Below are positions 42,093 to 50,337 of a DNA stretch of 64,000 bases, piece after piece. The DNA lies in NCBI RefSeq assembly GCF_001425625.1, contig NZ_LMCP01000023.1:1428-65427 (forward strand). Direction: 5' to 3'. This stretch comes from Mesorhizobium sp. Root102 (GTDB lineage Bacteria; Pseudomonadota; Alphaproteobacteria; Rhizobiales; Rhizobiaceae). Made by a program: the position numbers and the translations under genes. The stretch's first letter is position 1. Each line of letters opens with the position of its first letter. The notes beneath the pieces were generated by a model. The model was given only the letters and a program-made list of their open reading frames with translations. It had not been told where the DNA came from and did not search any database.

Positions 42093-43088
42093 TTACTTGT
42101 CGAGACGAACGGTCTTGCCTGTCGTCGCCGACTTCAGCGCCGCATCCGCCAGCTTCAGCGCCACCAGCCCGTCCGTGCCGCTCGGCGCCGCCTTCTTGCC
42201 TGACGTCGCCGCGGTGATGAAGGCAGCGATCTCGTTGGCATAGGCGTCGAGATAGCGGGTCATGAAGAAGTCGTGCAGCGGCGGGCGGGTGTAGCCCTTC
42301 TCGTTCGCAAGTTCGATCGACACCGGCCGCTGGTTCTCGGCAGCAATCATGCCTTTCGAGCCATGCACCTCGATGCGCTGGTCGTAGCCATAGGTGGCGC
42401 GGCGCGAGTTGGAGATGACGGCTTGCTTGCCGGAAGCGGTTTCGAGGATAACGCTGACGCTGTCGAAATCGCCGGCCGCACCGATCTTCTTGTCGACCAG
42501 CACCGAGGCATGGGCGCTGACCGCCACCGGCTCCTCGCCGAGCAGGAAGCGCGCCATGTCGAAATCATGGATGGTCATGTCGCGAAAAATGCCGCCCGAG
42601 CGCTTGATGTAGTCGATCGGCGGCGCACCCGGGTCACGCGAGGTGATGGTGACCATCTCGACGGTGCCGATGGCGCCGTCGTCGATCGCCTTGCGCACGG
42701 CGGCGAAATGCGGGTCGAAGCGGCGGTTGAAGCCGACCATCAGCGTCGCCTTGGTTTTCTCGACCACGGCCAGGCACTTCTCGACGCGCTTGACGTTGAG
42801 GTCGATCGGCTTCTCGCAGAAGATCGCCTTGCCGGCCTTGGCGAAACGCTCGATCAAATCGGCATGGGTGTCGGTCGGCGTGCAGATGACGACGGCGTCG
42901 ATATCCCTCGATTTTTCGATGGCGTCGATCGTGCGCACTTCGGCGCCATAGGCCGATGCCAGTTCCTTTGCCGCCTTCTCGAACGCATCTGCGACGGCAA
43001 CCAGTTTGGCCTGCGGGTTGGAGCCGACGGCGCGGGCGTGGACCTTGCCGATGCGGCCGGCACCGAGGAGGGCGAAACGGAGAGTCAT
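42093..43088 (-). CDS. iolG: myo-Inositol 2-dehydrogenase IolG
   Basis: NAD-dependent oxidation of myo-inositol to 2-keto-myo-inositol, the first step of the pathway. 331 residues of the Gfo/Idh/MocA family. Motifs: RFALLGAGRIGKVHARAVGS (cofactor), KAIFCEKPIDLNVKRVEKC (EKP), SGGIFRDMTIHDFDMARFLL (catalytic Asp/His block diagnostic of inositol dehydrogenases). It lies downstream of the inositol-type ABC transporter in the same direction, with about 110 bases between, which supports the substrate. Confidence 0.93.
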   Translation of the reverse strand: MTLRFALLGAGRIGKVHARAVGSNPQAKLVAVADAFEKAAKELASAYGAEVRTIDAIEKSRDIDAVVICTPTDTHADLIERFAKAGKAIFCEKPIDLNVKRVEKCLAVVEKTKATLMVGFNRRFDPHFAAVRKAIDDGAIGTVEMVTITSRDPGAPPIDYIKRSGGIFRDMTIHDFDMARFLLGEEPVAVSAHASVLVDKKIGAAGDFDSVSVILETASGKQAVISNSRRATYGYDQRIEVHGSKGMIAAENQRPVSIELANEKGYTRPPLHDFFMTRYLDAYANEIAAFITAATSGKKAAPSGTDGLVALKLADAALKSATTGKTVRLDK

Positions 43089-43197
43089 GGAATGTCCTTT
43101 GAGTGGTTCGAAGCGGGGCGCCGGTCATCGGCGCGGGTGATTTGCGGTCAAGACAAGATCGACAGGGAGGCGGTGACCACCGCCTCCGCGCCCGGCC

Positions 43198-43965
43198 TCA
43201 AGCCGCGAGTTCGGCCTCGCCAGTCTTGGCGCCGGTGATGTAGGAGACGATATCGTTTCCGTCGGTGTCCTGCTTGCGCAGGTTGGCGACGATGCGGCCG
43301 CGCCGGAACACGACGATGCGGTCGCAGAGGTCGAACACCTGGCGCATGTTGTGGCTGATCAGGATCAGCGGGTCGCCATTGTCCTTCAGCGTACGGATGA
43401 TGTTTTCGACCTGCGCTGTCTCCTGCACGCCAAGGGCCGCCGTCGGCTCGTCCATGATGATCAGCTTGGAGGCGAAGGTCGCGGTCCGGGCGATCGCCAC
43501 GCACTGGCGCTGGCCGCCAGACATGTGGCGGATGGTGTTGGACAGATTGGGGATTTTTACCGCCGTGCGGATCAGCGCCGCTTCGGTCGCCTTGCGCATA
43601 TACTTGCGGTCGAGGATCGAGAATGGCCCGAGGTTGAACAGCACCTTTTCGCGGCCGAGGAACAGGTTGGACGGCACGTCGAGATCGTCTGCCAGCGCGA
43701 GGTTCTGGAACACGGTCTCGATGCCCGCCGTGCGGGCCTCGATCGGGCCGGTGAAATTCACTTCCTTGCCGTCGAACCAGATATGGCCGCTGGTGCGCTG
43801 CTCGACGGCGGTGATCTGGCGCACGAAGGTCGATTTGCCGGCGCCGTTGTCGCCCATGATGGCGACATGCTCGCCCTTGCGCAGTTCGAAGTTGGCGCCT
43901 TCCAGCGCATGCACGCCGCCATAGCGCTTGGTCAGGTTTTCGGTCTTCAGGACGATGTCTGACAT
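43198..43965 (-). CDS. Inositol-type ABC transporter ATP-binding protein
   Basis: Single-domain ATPase of 255 residues from ATG 43965; a longer open frame to 44988 overlaps the permease and is rejected. Walker A AIMGDNGAGKSTFVRQITAV, signature IRHMSGGQRQCVAIARTATF, Walker B LIIMDEPTAALGVQETAQVE, H-loop LILISHNMRQVFDLCDRIVV. CUT2 sugar ATPases are usually two-domain, but the inositol importer type (IatA-like) has one. It is separated from the permease by two bases. Confidence 0.93.
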   Translation of the reverse strand: MSDIVLKTENLTKRYGGVHALEGANFELRKGEHVAIMGDNGAGKSTFVRQITAVEQRTSGHIWFDGKEVNFTGPIEARTAGIETVFQNLALADDLDVPSNLFLGREKVLFNLGPFSILDRKYMRKATEAALIRTAVKIPNLSNTIRHMSGGQRQCVAIARTATFASKLIIMDEPTAALGVQETAQVENIIRTLKDNGDPLILISHNMRQVFDLCDRIVVFRRGRIVANLRKQDTDGNDIVSYITGAKTGEAELAA

Positions 43966-43967
43966 GG

Positions 43968-45044
43968 TCAAGCCCTCATTGCCCGCAGGCGTTGGCGCCA
44001 CTGGTCGAGAACGACCGCACCGACGATGATCACGCCCTTGACCATCTCCTGGTAGTAGGCGTCGAGGCGCAGGAAGGTGAAGCCGGAGATGATGACGCCG
44101 AAGATAAGCGAGCCGATCACTGTGCCGATGATCGAGCCGCGGCCGCCCGACAAGGAGACGCCGCCGATCACCGCCATGGCGATCGCGTCGAGTTCGTACA
44201 TCACGCCCATACCGGACTGCGCGGTCAGGTTCTTGGAGCTCAGCACCACGGCGGCGAGTGCTGCAAGCACGCCCGCGATGACGTAGACGAGGATCTTGTG
44301 GTTGGCGATCTTGATGCCGGACATGCGCGCGGCGTCCTCGTTGGAGCCGATCGCGTAACAATGCTTGCCGTACCTGGTGTAGGTCATGATCAGCTGGAAC
44401 AGCACGGCCAGCGACAGGAAGATGATGACGGGCATCAGGCCCTTGCCGATGGCCGCGAAACCCTCGGTGGGAAACGAGATAGGCTGACCCTTGGACCACC
44501 ATTTGGCGATGCCGCGCGCGGTGACCATCATGCCCAGCGTGGCGATGAACGGCGGAATGCGCGTGTAGGCAATCAACGCACCGTTGACCAGGCCGGCAAA
44601 CAGGCCGCAGCCGATCGCGACCAGCACGGGCACAATGACAGGCAGGTCGGTCCAGCCCTGGGCAAGGAACATAGCCTTCGGGTTGGGGTTGCCGTTGACC
44701 GTCGCCACTTGGGCGAAGCTCATGGCGATCATCGCGGTCGCGCCGACGATCGAGCCCGAGGACAGGTCGATGCCGCCGGTGATGATCACTTGCGTCACGC
44801 CGATGGCGATGATGCCGACGATCGACACCTGCAGGATGATGATCTGCAGGCGTGCCTCGTTGAAGATCGCGCTGACGTCGCTGCGGGTGTTGAACAGGAA
44901 ACTGTCGCCGAGAAAGATGCGGCCGATCAATTCGAAGACGACAACAAGAATGACGAGCGCCAGGAAGACGTTGATTTCGGCAGGCCATGCGCGCTTCTTC
45001 GCGTCATAGCCGGCCCCGCCGACGCCATGAGATGTCTGTGCCAC
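43968..45044 (-). CDS. Inositol-type ABC transporter permease
   Basis: Membrane channel of 358 residues with about ten hydrophobic helices, RbsC/IatP type. Signature blocks are GIIAIGVTQVIITGGIDLSS, GLVNGALIAYTRIPPFIATL, GTRGIAKWWSKGQPISF-like sequence, KHCYAIGSNEDAARMSGIKI and AIAMAVIGGVSLSGGRGSII. It lies between the binding protein and ATPase genes. Together the three make an importer for myo-inositol or a close relative such as rhizopine; the exact ligand is not decided by sequence. Confidence 0.93.
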   Translation of the reverse strand: MAQTSHGVGGAGYDAKKRAWPAEINVFLALVILVVVFELIGRIFLGDSFLFNTRSDVSAIFNEARLQIIILQVSIVGIIAIGVTQVIITGGIDLSSGSIVGATAMIAMSFAQVATVNGNPNPKAMFLAQGWTDLPVIVPVLVAIGCGLFAGLVNGALIAYTRIPPFIATLGMMVTARGIAKWWSKGQPISFPTEGFAAIGKGLMPVIIFLSLAVLFQLIMTYTRYGKHCYAIGSNEDAARMSGIKIANHKILVYVIAGVLAALAAVVLSSKNLTAQSGMGVMYELDAIAMAVIGGVSLSGGRGSIIGTVIGSLIFGVIISGFTFLRLDAYYQEMVKGVIIVGAVVLDQWRQRLRAMRA

Positions 45045-45105
45045 GTATTCTGTCCTCCGTCAGCCGCAGTCGCCCCTTGCTGCCTTGCCGGCGCCGAGGG
45101 AAAGA

Positions 45106-45130
45106 GGAGCGGCGCTGTGGGCGCCGCTCC
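45106..45130 (-). other. Intercistronic hairpin after the inositol-binding protein gene
   Basis: A perfect 10-bp stem, GGAGCGGCGC (45106-45115) and GCGCCGCTCC (45121-45130) with a 5-base loop, starting 12 bases after the binding-protein stop codon on the minus strand. It has no following U run, so it probably acts as an mRNA 3' stabiliser or partial terminator to favour the binding protein. Role inferred. Confidence 0.6.
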
Positions 45131-45142
45131 GTAGTCCGCCGC

Positions 45143-46084
45143 TCAGTTCTTCTTCAGGAACTTGTCGATGTTCGCCGGCGTCACCAGCTGGAAGGGGACG
45201 TAGACCTTGTGCTCGACCTTCTCGCCCTTGGAGAGCTTGAGCGCCGCGTCCAGTGCACCCGCGCCCTGGCCGGCCGCGTCCTGGAACACGGTTGCGTCGA
45301 GGTCGCCCGCCTGCATGGCGGCAAGCGCGTCCTGCGTGGCGTCGACGCCGCCGACCACGACCGTCTTCATGTCGATGTTGGCGGCCTTCATCGCCTGGAT
45401 GGCGCCGATGGCGCTTTCGTCATTGTTGGCGATCACACCATCGAACGGCTTGCCGGTCGACAGCCAGTTGGTCATCAGGTTCTGCGCTTCGTCGCGGTTC
45501 CAGTTCGACGTCTGCTTGTCGATGATCTTGATGAAGCTGCAATCCGGCGTGGCGATCACGTCGTCGATGTCCTTGGTGCGCTGCACGGCGGCCTGGTTGG
45601 AGAGCTCGCCCATGATCACATAGACATTGGCCTCCTTCTTGCCGGCTTCCTTGAACAGGCGGCAGACTTCCTTGGTCTCGAGCGTGCCGGAATCGGCCTC
45701 GTTCGAGGCAACGAATGCCTGATTGTCCGGCAGCGTGTCGACATTGACCGGCTCGCGGTTCACGTAGACCAGCGGGATCTTGGCCGCGGCAGCTGCGTCC
45801 GACATCGCCTGCGTGGCCGAAGTGTCGACCGGGTTGACAATGATGGCGTCGACGCCCGAAGCGGCGAAGTTCTTGATCTGGTCGAGCTGCTTGGCGACGT
45901 CGTTCTGCGCGTCCTCGACCTGCAGTTCCACGCCGCTCATGCCCTTGGCCTGCTCGATCATGCCGTTGCGCAGCACGGTCAGGAAGTTGTCGTCGAATTT
46001 GGCCATCGACACGCCGATCTTGGCGGCCATGGCGGATGAACTCATCAGCGCCGCGAAAGCGAGGCCCAAAATCAGTTTCTTCAT
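45143..46084 (-). CDS. Inositol/rhizopine-type ABC transporter periplasmic binding protein
   Basis: Periplasmic receptor of 313 residues from ATG 46084, behind a near-perfect GGAGGAG. Signal peptide MKKLILGLAFAALMSSSAMA. The mature part shows KIGVSMAKFDDNFLTVLRNG, QNDVAKQLDQIKNFAASGVD, AIIVNPVDTSATQAMSDAAA, VYVNREPVNVDTLPDNQAFV and GVIANNDESAIGAIQAMKAA, a pattern typical of IbpA/MocB-like receptors. It is first in the transporter operon. A possible IolR site (46266-46279) lies upstream. Confidence 0.92.
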   Translation of the reverse strand: MKKLILGLAFAALMSSSAMAAKIGVSMAKFDDNFLTVLRNGMIEQAKGMSGVELQVEDAQNDVAKQLDQIKNFAASGVDAIIVNPVDTSATQAMSDAAAAAKIPLVYVNREPVNVDTLPDNQAFVASNEADSGTLETKEVCRLFKEAGKKEANVYVIMGELSNQAAVQRTKDIDDVIATPDCSFIKIIDKQTSNWNRDEAQNLMTNWLSTGKPFDGVIANNDESAIGAIQAMKAANIDMKTVVVGGVDATQDALAAMQAGDLDATVFQDAAGQGAGALDAALKLSKGEKVEHKVYVPFQLVTPANIDKFLKKN

Positions 46085-46421
46085 TGTGTTTCTCCTCCAC
46101 ATTTTGGTGTCCGGTTTCACCGATTTATCCGGAATCCCCGATCTCCCCGGGGAATCTCTCCCTAATATCGTCTCGTTCCGGGGACGCCTTGCCGTTTGCT
46201 GGAACGCCAAGCTATCCGTTTGAAAAAGAAGCTCCGGAACGAAAGAACCAAAATACACAGTTGGTGAAATATTTATTCCATTTTGCGGTGAGACGTCAAG
46301 GGAGATTCCAAGACCCGATGCGCGATTTCCGGATGACGGGCGCTTGCCGCCGGTCGCCGGCGATCAGCCCATGCTTGGCAGCATCGTCACTGGCACTGCG
46401 GCCGAACCGAAGCTCGAGAGC
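46085..46421. promoter_or_regulatory. Promoter region of the inositol transporter with possible IolR site
   Basis: About 337 bases between the binding protein start and the LacI gene end. GAAATATTTATTCC at 46266-46279, within the near-palindrome TGAAATA-TTTATTCCA, differs from the IolR consensus GGAA-N6-TTCC by one base. It lies about 180 bases upstream of the start codon. No other gene or repeat was seen in the stretch. Confidence 0.45.
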
Positions 46422-47453
46422 CTAGATATTTTCGGGCAGATAAATGTCGAACGGCAGGAAGGTCTGGCCAGGCGCGTTCGCAGCACCCGTCTCGATGGCG
46501 TGCGCCATCAGGTCAACCAGTTCGCGGCACAGGGCGGCCAGCGGCGTGGAGATCACCATCGTCAGGATGCCATCGGCCAGGGCGGAACGCGATGTCGCGT
46601 TGATCTCGTTGCAGATGACCGCGGGCATCTCGGCCGGCTTTGCCTGCCTGAGCGCCGCGACAGCGCCTTCCATGCCGCCGCCGGCGACATAGCAGCCAAC
46701 CAGATCAGGGTGGCGGCCAAGGAGATCGAGCAGCGTGTCCTGGGTAATCTGGTTGGCCTCCAGATTGACCGATGTCTCGAGCAAGGTGAATTCCGGCGCC
46801 TGCTCGCGAAAGAAAGAGCGAAAGCCGATCTCGCGCAGTTCGTGGCCGTGAAAGCGATGGCTTCCGACGAAAAGCGCGACCTTGCCCGGCCGCTTCGCCG
46901 CCTTCGAGATCATCCAGGCCGCGCTGCGGCCGACCTTGCGGTTGTCGAGGCCGACATAACCTTCGCGAATGCCGGCGGCGAAGTCGGACAGCAGGGAAAA
47001 CACCGGCAACCCTTTCGTCTTCATCTCCTCGACGGCGACCGTCAATGTCGGATGATCCGGCCCGACTAGGGCGACGGCCCTGCATTTGGCCGCCAGCCTG
47101 CGCGCGCGCTCGACAATCTCGTCGGGGGCTAGCGAATCGGCAAAGTCGATTGTGGCAACGCCGCGGAAACGCGACGATCGCGACACGGCAAGTTCAAGCT
47201 CGCGAGCGAGCTCGCTGTAGAAGACATAATTGCCCTTGAGCAGCAGGAAGCCGAGCCGGTACTCGGGCAATTCATGGCGCATCCGCTGCTTGATCAGGCC
47301 GGCCGCGTGATAGCCGATCTCGGTCGCCGCCTCGTAGACGCGGCGCGCCGTTTCCTCGCGGACCGGCAGGCGGCTGTTGAGCACGCGGTCAACCGTGGCG
47401 ACGCTGACACCGGAGATGCGCGCCAGGTCTGATATGGTCGGCCGTTTCGCCAT
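46422..47453 (-). CDS. LacI family transcriptional regulator
   Basis: Repressor-type protein of 343 residues from ATG 47453, behind GAGG. The helix-turn-helix is RPTISDLARISGVSVATVDR followed by VLNSRLPVREETARRVYEAA. The ligand domain follows with RLGFLLLKGNYVFYSELARE, KCRAVALVGPDHPTLTVAVE, GREGYVGLDNRKVGRSAAWM-like sequence and LVGCYVAGGGMEGAVAALRQ. It sits between the inositol importer (same strand, downstream) and the divergent mocDEF-like genes. An inverted repeat TTTCCTA-N11-TAGGAAA just upstream is a plausible autoregulatory operator. Confidence 0.92.
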   Translation of the reverse strand: MAKRPTISDLARISGVSVATVDRVLNSRLPVREETARRVYEAATEIGYHAAGLIKQRMRHELPEYRLGFLLLKGNYVFYSELARELELAVSRSSRFRGVATIDFADSLAPDEIVERARRLAAKCRAVALVGPDHPTLTVAVEEMKTKGLPVFSLLSDFAAGIREGYVGLDNRKVGRSAAWMISKAAKRPGKVALFVGSHRFHGHELREIGFRSFFREQAPEFTLLETSVNLEANQITQDTLLDLLGRHPDLVGCYVAGGGMEGAVAALRQAKPAEMPAVICNEINATSRSALADGILTMVISTPLAALCRELVDLMAHAIETGAANAPGQTFLPFDIYLPENI

Positions 47454-47478
47454 GCTTGCCTCATTGGATCGCCTGAGG

Positions 47479-47539
47479 TTTCCTACATCATTATGATAGG
47501 AAATGATAGAAACCATCTTTGTGATGTTGAGTCTATCAT
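47479..47539. promoter_or_regulatory. Candidate operator between LacI regulator and mocD-like gene
   Basis: TTTCCTA (47479-47485) and TAGGAAA (47497-47503) form a perfect 7-base inverted repeat. ATGATAG occurs at 47493-47499 and 47503-47509, and its complement in TCTATCAT at 47532-47539. These sit in the gap between the LacI gene and the divergent desaturase gene. Confidence 0.5.
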
Positions 47540-47618
47540 CGGTCGGCGTTATTTTGAGGCTCGAAGTGAAGGGATTCCAGCATTCGCTCCGGCGAGTGCC
47601 TTGCCGTGGGAGGCAACC

Positions 47619-48710
47619 ATGAATGCTGCGCCATCCCGGCGTGACTACAGCCTGATCGGCCGCGACGCCAAGCTCGCCGTCGAGACGGGCCTGTCGGCGG
47701 CCGAATGGTACCACACCGAGATTCCGCGCAAGCAGATGAAGGCGCTGATGCAGCGCTCCGACGGGCCGGCGATCCGCGATACCATCATCTGGTTCGCCGC
47801 ACTGATCGTCAGCGGTGCCGGCGGTGCCTGGTTCTGGGGTAGCTGGTGGTGCGTGCCGTTCTTCTTCGTCTATGGCGTGCTCTACGGCTCGTCGACGGAT
47901 TCACGCTGGCACGAATGCGGCCATGGCACCGCCTTCCGCACGCAGTGGATGAATGATGTGGTCTATCAGATCGCCTGCTTCATGATCATGCGCAATCCGG
48001 TGACCTGGCGCTGGAGCCACGCCCGCCACCATACCGACACCATCATCGTTGGCCGCGACCCGGAAATCTCGGTCATGCGGCCGCCGGACCTGGTTCGAGC
48101 CATCCTCGGCTTCGTCGGCCTGCTCGACGCCTGGCATGCGATGAGCGACATGCTGCGCAACGCCGCCGGCAACATCAGCGCGGCGGAAAAAACCTTCATT
48201 CCCGAGCAGGAACAGCCCAAGTCGATCCGCATCGCCCGCATCTGGACGGCGATCTACGCCGCCACCATCGCGCTGGCGTTCTACACCGGGTCGTTCCTGC
48301 CCTTGATGCTGGTCGGCCTGCCCAGGCTCTATGGCGCCTGGCATCACGTCATGGTCGGGTTGCTGCAGCATGGCGGCCTGGCTGACAACGTCACCGACCA
48401 CCGGCTCAACAGCCGCACCGTCTACATGAACCCGATCAGCCGCTTCATCTACTGGAACATGAACTACCATGTCGAGCATCACATGTTCCCGATGGTGCCC
48501 TATCATGCGCTGCCGAAGCTGCACGAACTGATCAAGCACGATCTGCCGGCGCCGACACCGTCGATCCTGGCCGGCTACCGCGAAATGATCCCGGCCTTCC
48601 TGCGCCAACTGCGCAACGAGGACTATTTCCTCAAGCGCGAGCTGCCACTGACCGCCAGGCCATACCGCGAAGAATTCCACGATAATGCCGCCGCTGCCGC
48701 GGCGGAATGA
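47619..48710 (+). CDS. mocD: MocD-like fatty-acid-desaturase-family oxygenase
   Basis: Membrane di-iron oxygenase of 363 residues from ATG 47619, behind GGGAGG; the frame also opens at 47493 but that is within the regulatory region. The three His boxes are WHECGHGT, HARHHT and NYHVEHHMF, characteristic of the desaturase/alkane-hydroxylase superfamily, with hydrophobic segments between. In R. leguminosarum MocD, a protein of this class, is proposed to work with MocE and MocF to demethylate the rhizopine 3-O-methyl-scyllo-inosamine. A Rieske ferredoxin and a reductase follow directly here, supporting the same role. A fatty acid substrate is the alternative. Confidence 0.82.
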   Translation: MNAAPSRRDYSLIGRDAKLAVETGLSAAEWYHTEIPRKQMKALMQRSDGPAIRDTIIWFAALIVSGAGGAWFWGSWWCVPFFFVYGVLYGSSTDSRWHECGHGTAFRTQWMNDVVYQIACFMIMRNPVTWRWSHARHHTDTIIVGRDPEISVMRPPDLVRAILGFVGLLDAWHAMSDMLRNAAGNISAAEKTFIPEQEQPKSIRIARIWTAIYAATIALAFYTGSFLPLMLVGLPRLYGAWHHVMVGLLQHGGLADNVTDHRLNSRTVYMNPISRFIYWNMNYHVEHHMFPMVPYHALPKLHELIKHDLPAPTPSILAGYREMIPAFLRQLRNEDYFLKRELPLTARPYREEFHDNAAAAAAE

Positions 48711-48744
48711 TCGTGTGATTATCCGATTTCCAGGGGAGGACTTA

Positions 48745-49059
48745 ATGAGCGACTGGGTCGAGGCCTGTGCCGCCGGCGACATCGACGAGGAGGATGTGAT
48801 GCGCTTCGACCATGGCGGCCGCACCTTCGCCATCTATCGCAGCCCGGACGATGAGTTCTTCGCCACCGACGGCCTGTGCACGCATGAAAAGGTGCACCTG
48901 GCCGACGGGCTGGTGATGGATGACATCATCGAATGCCCCAAGCACAATGGCCGCTTCAACTACAAGACGGGTGCCGCCCGCGGCGCGCCGGTCTGCGTCA
49001 ATCTGAAAACCTACCCGGTCAAGGTCGACGCCGGCAAAGTCCTGATCCAGATCGGATGA
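48745..49059 (+). CDS. mocE: MocE-like Rieske ferredoxin
   Basis: Small electron carrier of 104 residues, from ATG 48745 behind GGGGAGGA. The Rieske [2Fe-2S] ligands are in CTHEKVHLADG and ECPKHNGRFNY (Cys-x-His and Cys-x-x-His). It would pass electrons from the MocF-like reductase to the MocD-like oxygenase. Its stop overlaps the start of the reductase gene by four bases (ATGA). Confidence 0.88.
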   Translation: MSDWVEACAAGDIDEEDVMRFDHGGRTFAIYRSPDDEFFATDGLCTHEKVHLADGLVMDDIIECPKHNGRFNYKTGAARGAPVCVNLKTYPVKVDAGKVLIQIG

Positions 49060-50294
49060 CTGATATGGCGCGGGGAATGGTCATCATCGGCGCCGGCGAA
49101 TGCGGTGGGCGCGCAGCGTTGGCACTGCGCGAGCTGGGCTATGACGGGGCGGTGACGCTGGTCGGCGATGAGCCGCATCTGCCCTACGAGCGCCCGCCGC
49201 TGTCCAAGGACGCGATGGTCAGCGAAGCGCCTGAAATCAAGGCGATCGCCAGCGACGCAATTCTGGCCGAGAAATCGATCCGGCATATCCATTCCGTTCA
49301 GGCCGTGGCGATCGATCGCGCGGCGCATGCGGTGCGCCTGTCGGACGGTTCGGTCCTGCCTTATGACAAGCTCCTGCTGGCAACCGGTTCGACGCCGCGC
49401 AAGCTACCGATGCCGGGGCTGGGTCCGCGCTGCGTCTATCTCAGAACCTTCACTGACGCGCTCGCCATTCGCGCGCATCTCACCGCCGGCAACCGTATCG
49501 CCGTTATCGGCGGCGGCTTCATCGGCCTCGAACTTGCTGCCGCCGCCCGCAAACTGGGCGCCGCGGTCACCGTCATCGAGGCGCAGCCGCGCATCCTGAT
49601 GCGCGGTGTTCCGGCCGAGATCGCCGAGATCATCCATGAGGCGCATGTCGCCGAAGGCGTGAAGATCCTGTGCGGCGACGGCATCGCGTCCATCGCCGAC
49701 GATGGCAAAGAGGTGCGGGTGACGCTTGCCGGCGGACAGGAGATATCAGCCGATCTCGCCGTCGTCGGCATTGGCGCCGTGCCGGTGACCGGGCTTGCGG
49801 CCGAAGCGGGGCTGACGATCGACAACGGCATCGCTGTCGATGCCGAACTGCGCAGCAGCGATCCCGACATCTTTGCCGCCGGCGATTGCTGCTCGTTTCC
49901 GCTCGCCGTCTATGGTGGCCGCCGCGTGCGGCTGGAAGCCTGGCGCAACGCCCAGGAGCAGGGCGCGCTGGCGGCGAGGAACATGCTGGGCGCCGGCGAG
50001 GCTCACGCGGCGGTGCCCTGGTTCTGGTCGGATCAATATGGTCTATCCCTGCAGATTGCCGGGCTTTCCGACGAAGGCCGCAGCATCGTGCGCCGCGACC
50101 TCGACGACGGCGCCTTCATTCTCTTTCACCTGGCCGAGGACGGCAGGCTGGTGGCGGCCAGCGGCATCGGCCCCGGCAACGCGGTCGCCCGCGATATCAG
50201 GCTGGCCGAAATGCTGATCGGCAAGTGGGCCAAGCCGGCGCCGGAGGCACTGGGTTCGCAGGCCGTCAAGCTGAAGTCGTTGCTGGCGGCCTGA
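49056..50294 (+). CDS. mocF: MocF-like FAD-dependent ferredoxin reductase
   Basis: NAD(P)H:ferredoxin reductase of 412 residues, from ATG 49056 overlapping mocE. FAD motif MVIIGAGECGGRAALALREL, NAD motif IAVIGGGFIGLELAAAARKL, and PDIFAAGDCCSFPLAVYGGR, the C-terminal FAD-binding block, plus a C-terminal reductase dimerisation-type domain. It resembles putidaredoxin/rubredoxin reductases. Its operon position gives a complete three-part oxygenase system. Confidence 0.9.
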   Translation: MTDMARGMVIIGAGECGGRAALALRELGYDGAVTLVGDEPHLPYERPPLSKDAMVSEAPEIKAIASDAILAEKSIRHIHSVQAVAIDRAAHAVRLSDGSVLPYDKLLLATGSTPRKLPMPGLGPRCVYLRTFTDALAIRAHLTAGNRIAVIGGGFIGLELAAAARKLGAAVTVIEAQPRILMRGVPAEIAEIIHEAHVAEGVKILCGDGIASIADDGKEVRVTLAGGQEISADLAVVGIGAVPVTGLAAEAGLTIDNGIAVDAELRSSDPDIFAAGDCCSFPLAVYGGRRVRLEAWRNAQEQGALAARNMLGAGEAHAAVPWFWSDQYGLSLQIAGLSDEGRSIVRRDLDDGAFILFHLAEDGRLVAASGIGPGNAVARDIRLAEMLIGKWAKPAPEALGSQAVKLKSLLAA

Positions 50295-50337
50295 GCTTGC
50301 GAAGGCGGCGACAGCTGGGAACAGAGAGCCGAAGCCC

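Noticed and set aside
43966..44988. Extension of the inositol ATPase frame through the permease gene
   Set aside because: The extension is out of frame with the permease, which is plainly coding there; ATG 43965 gives the normal ATPase start.
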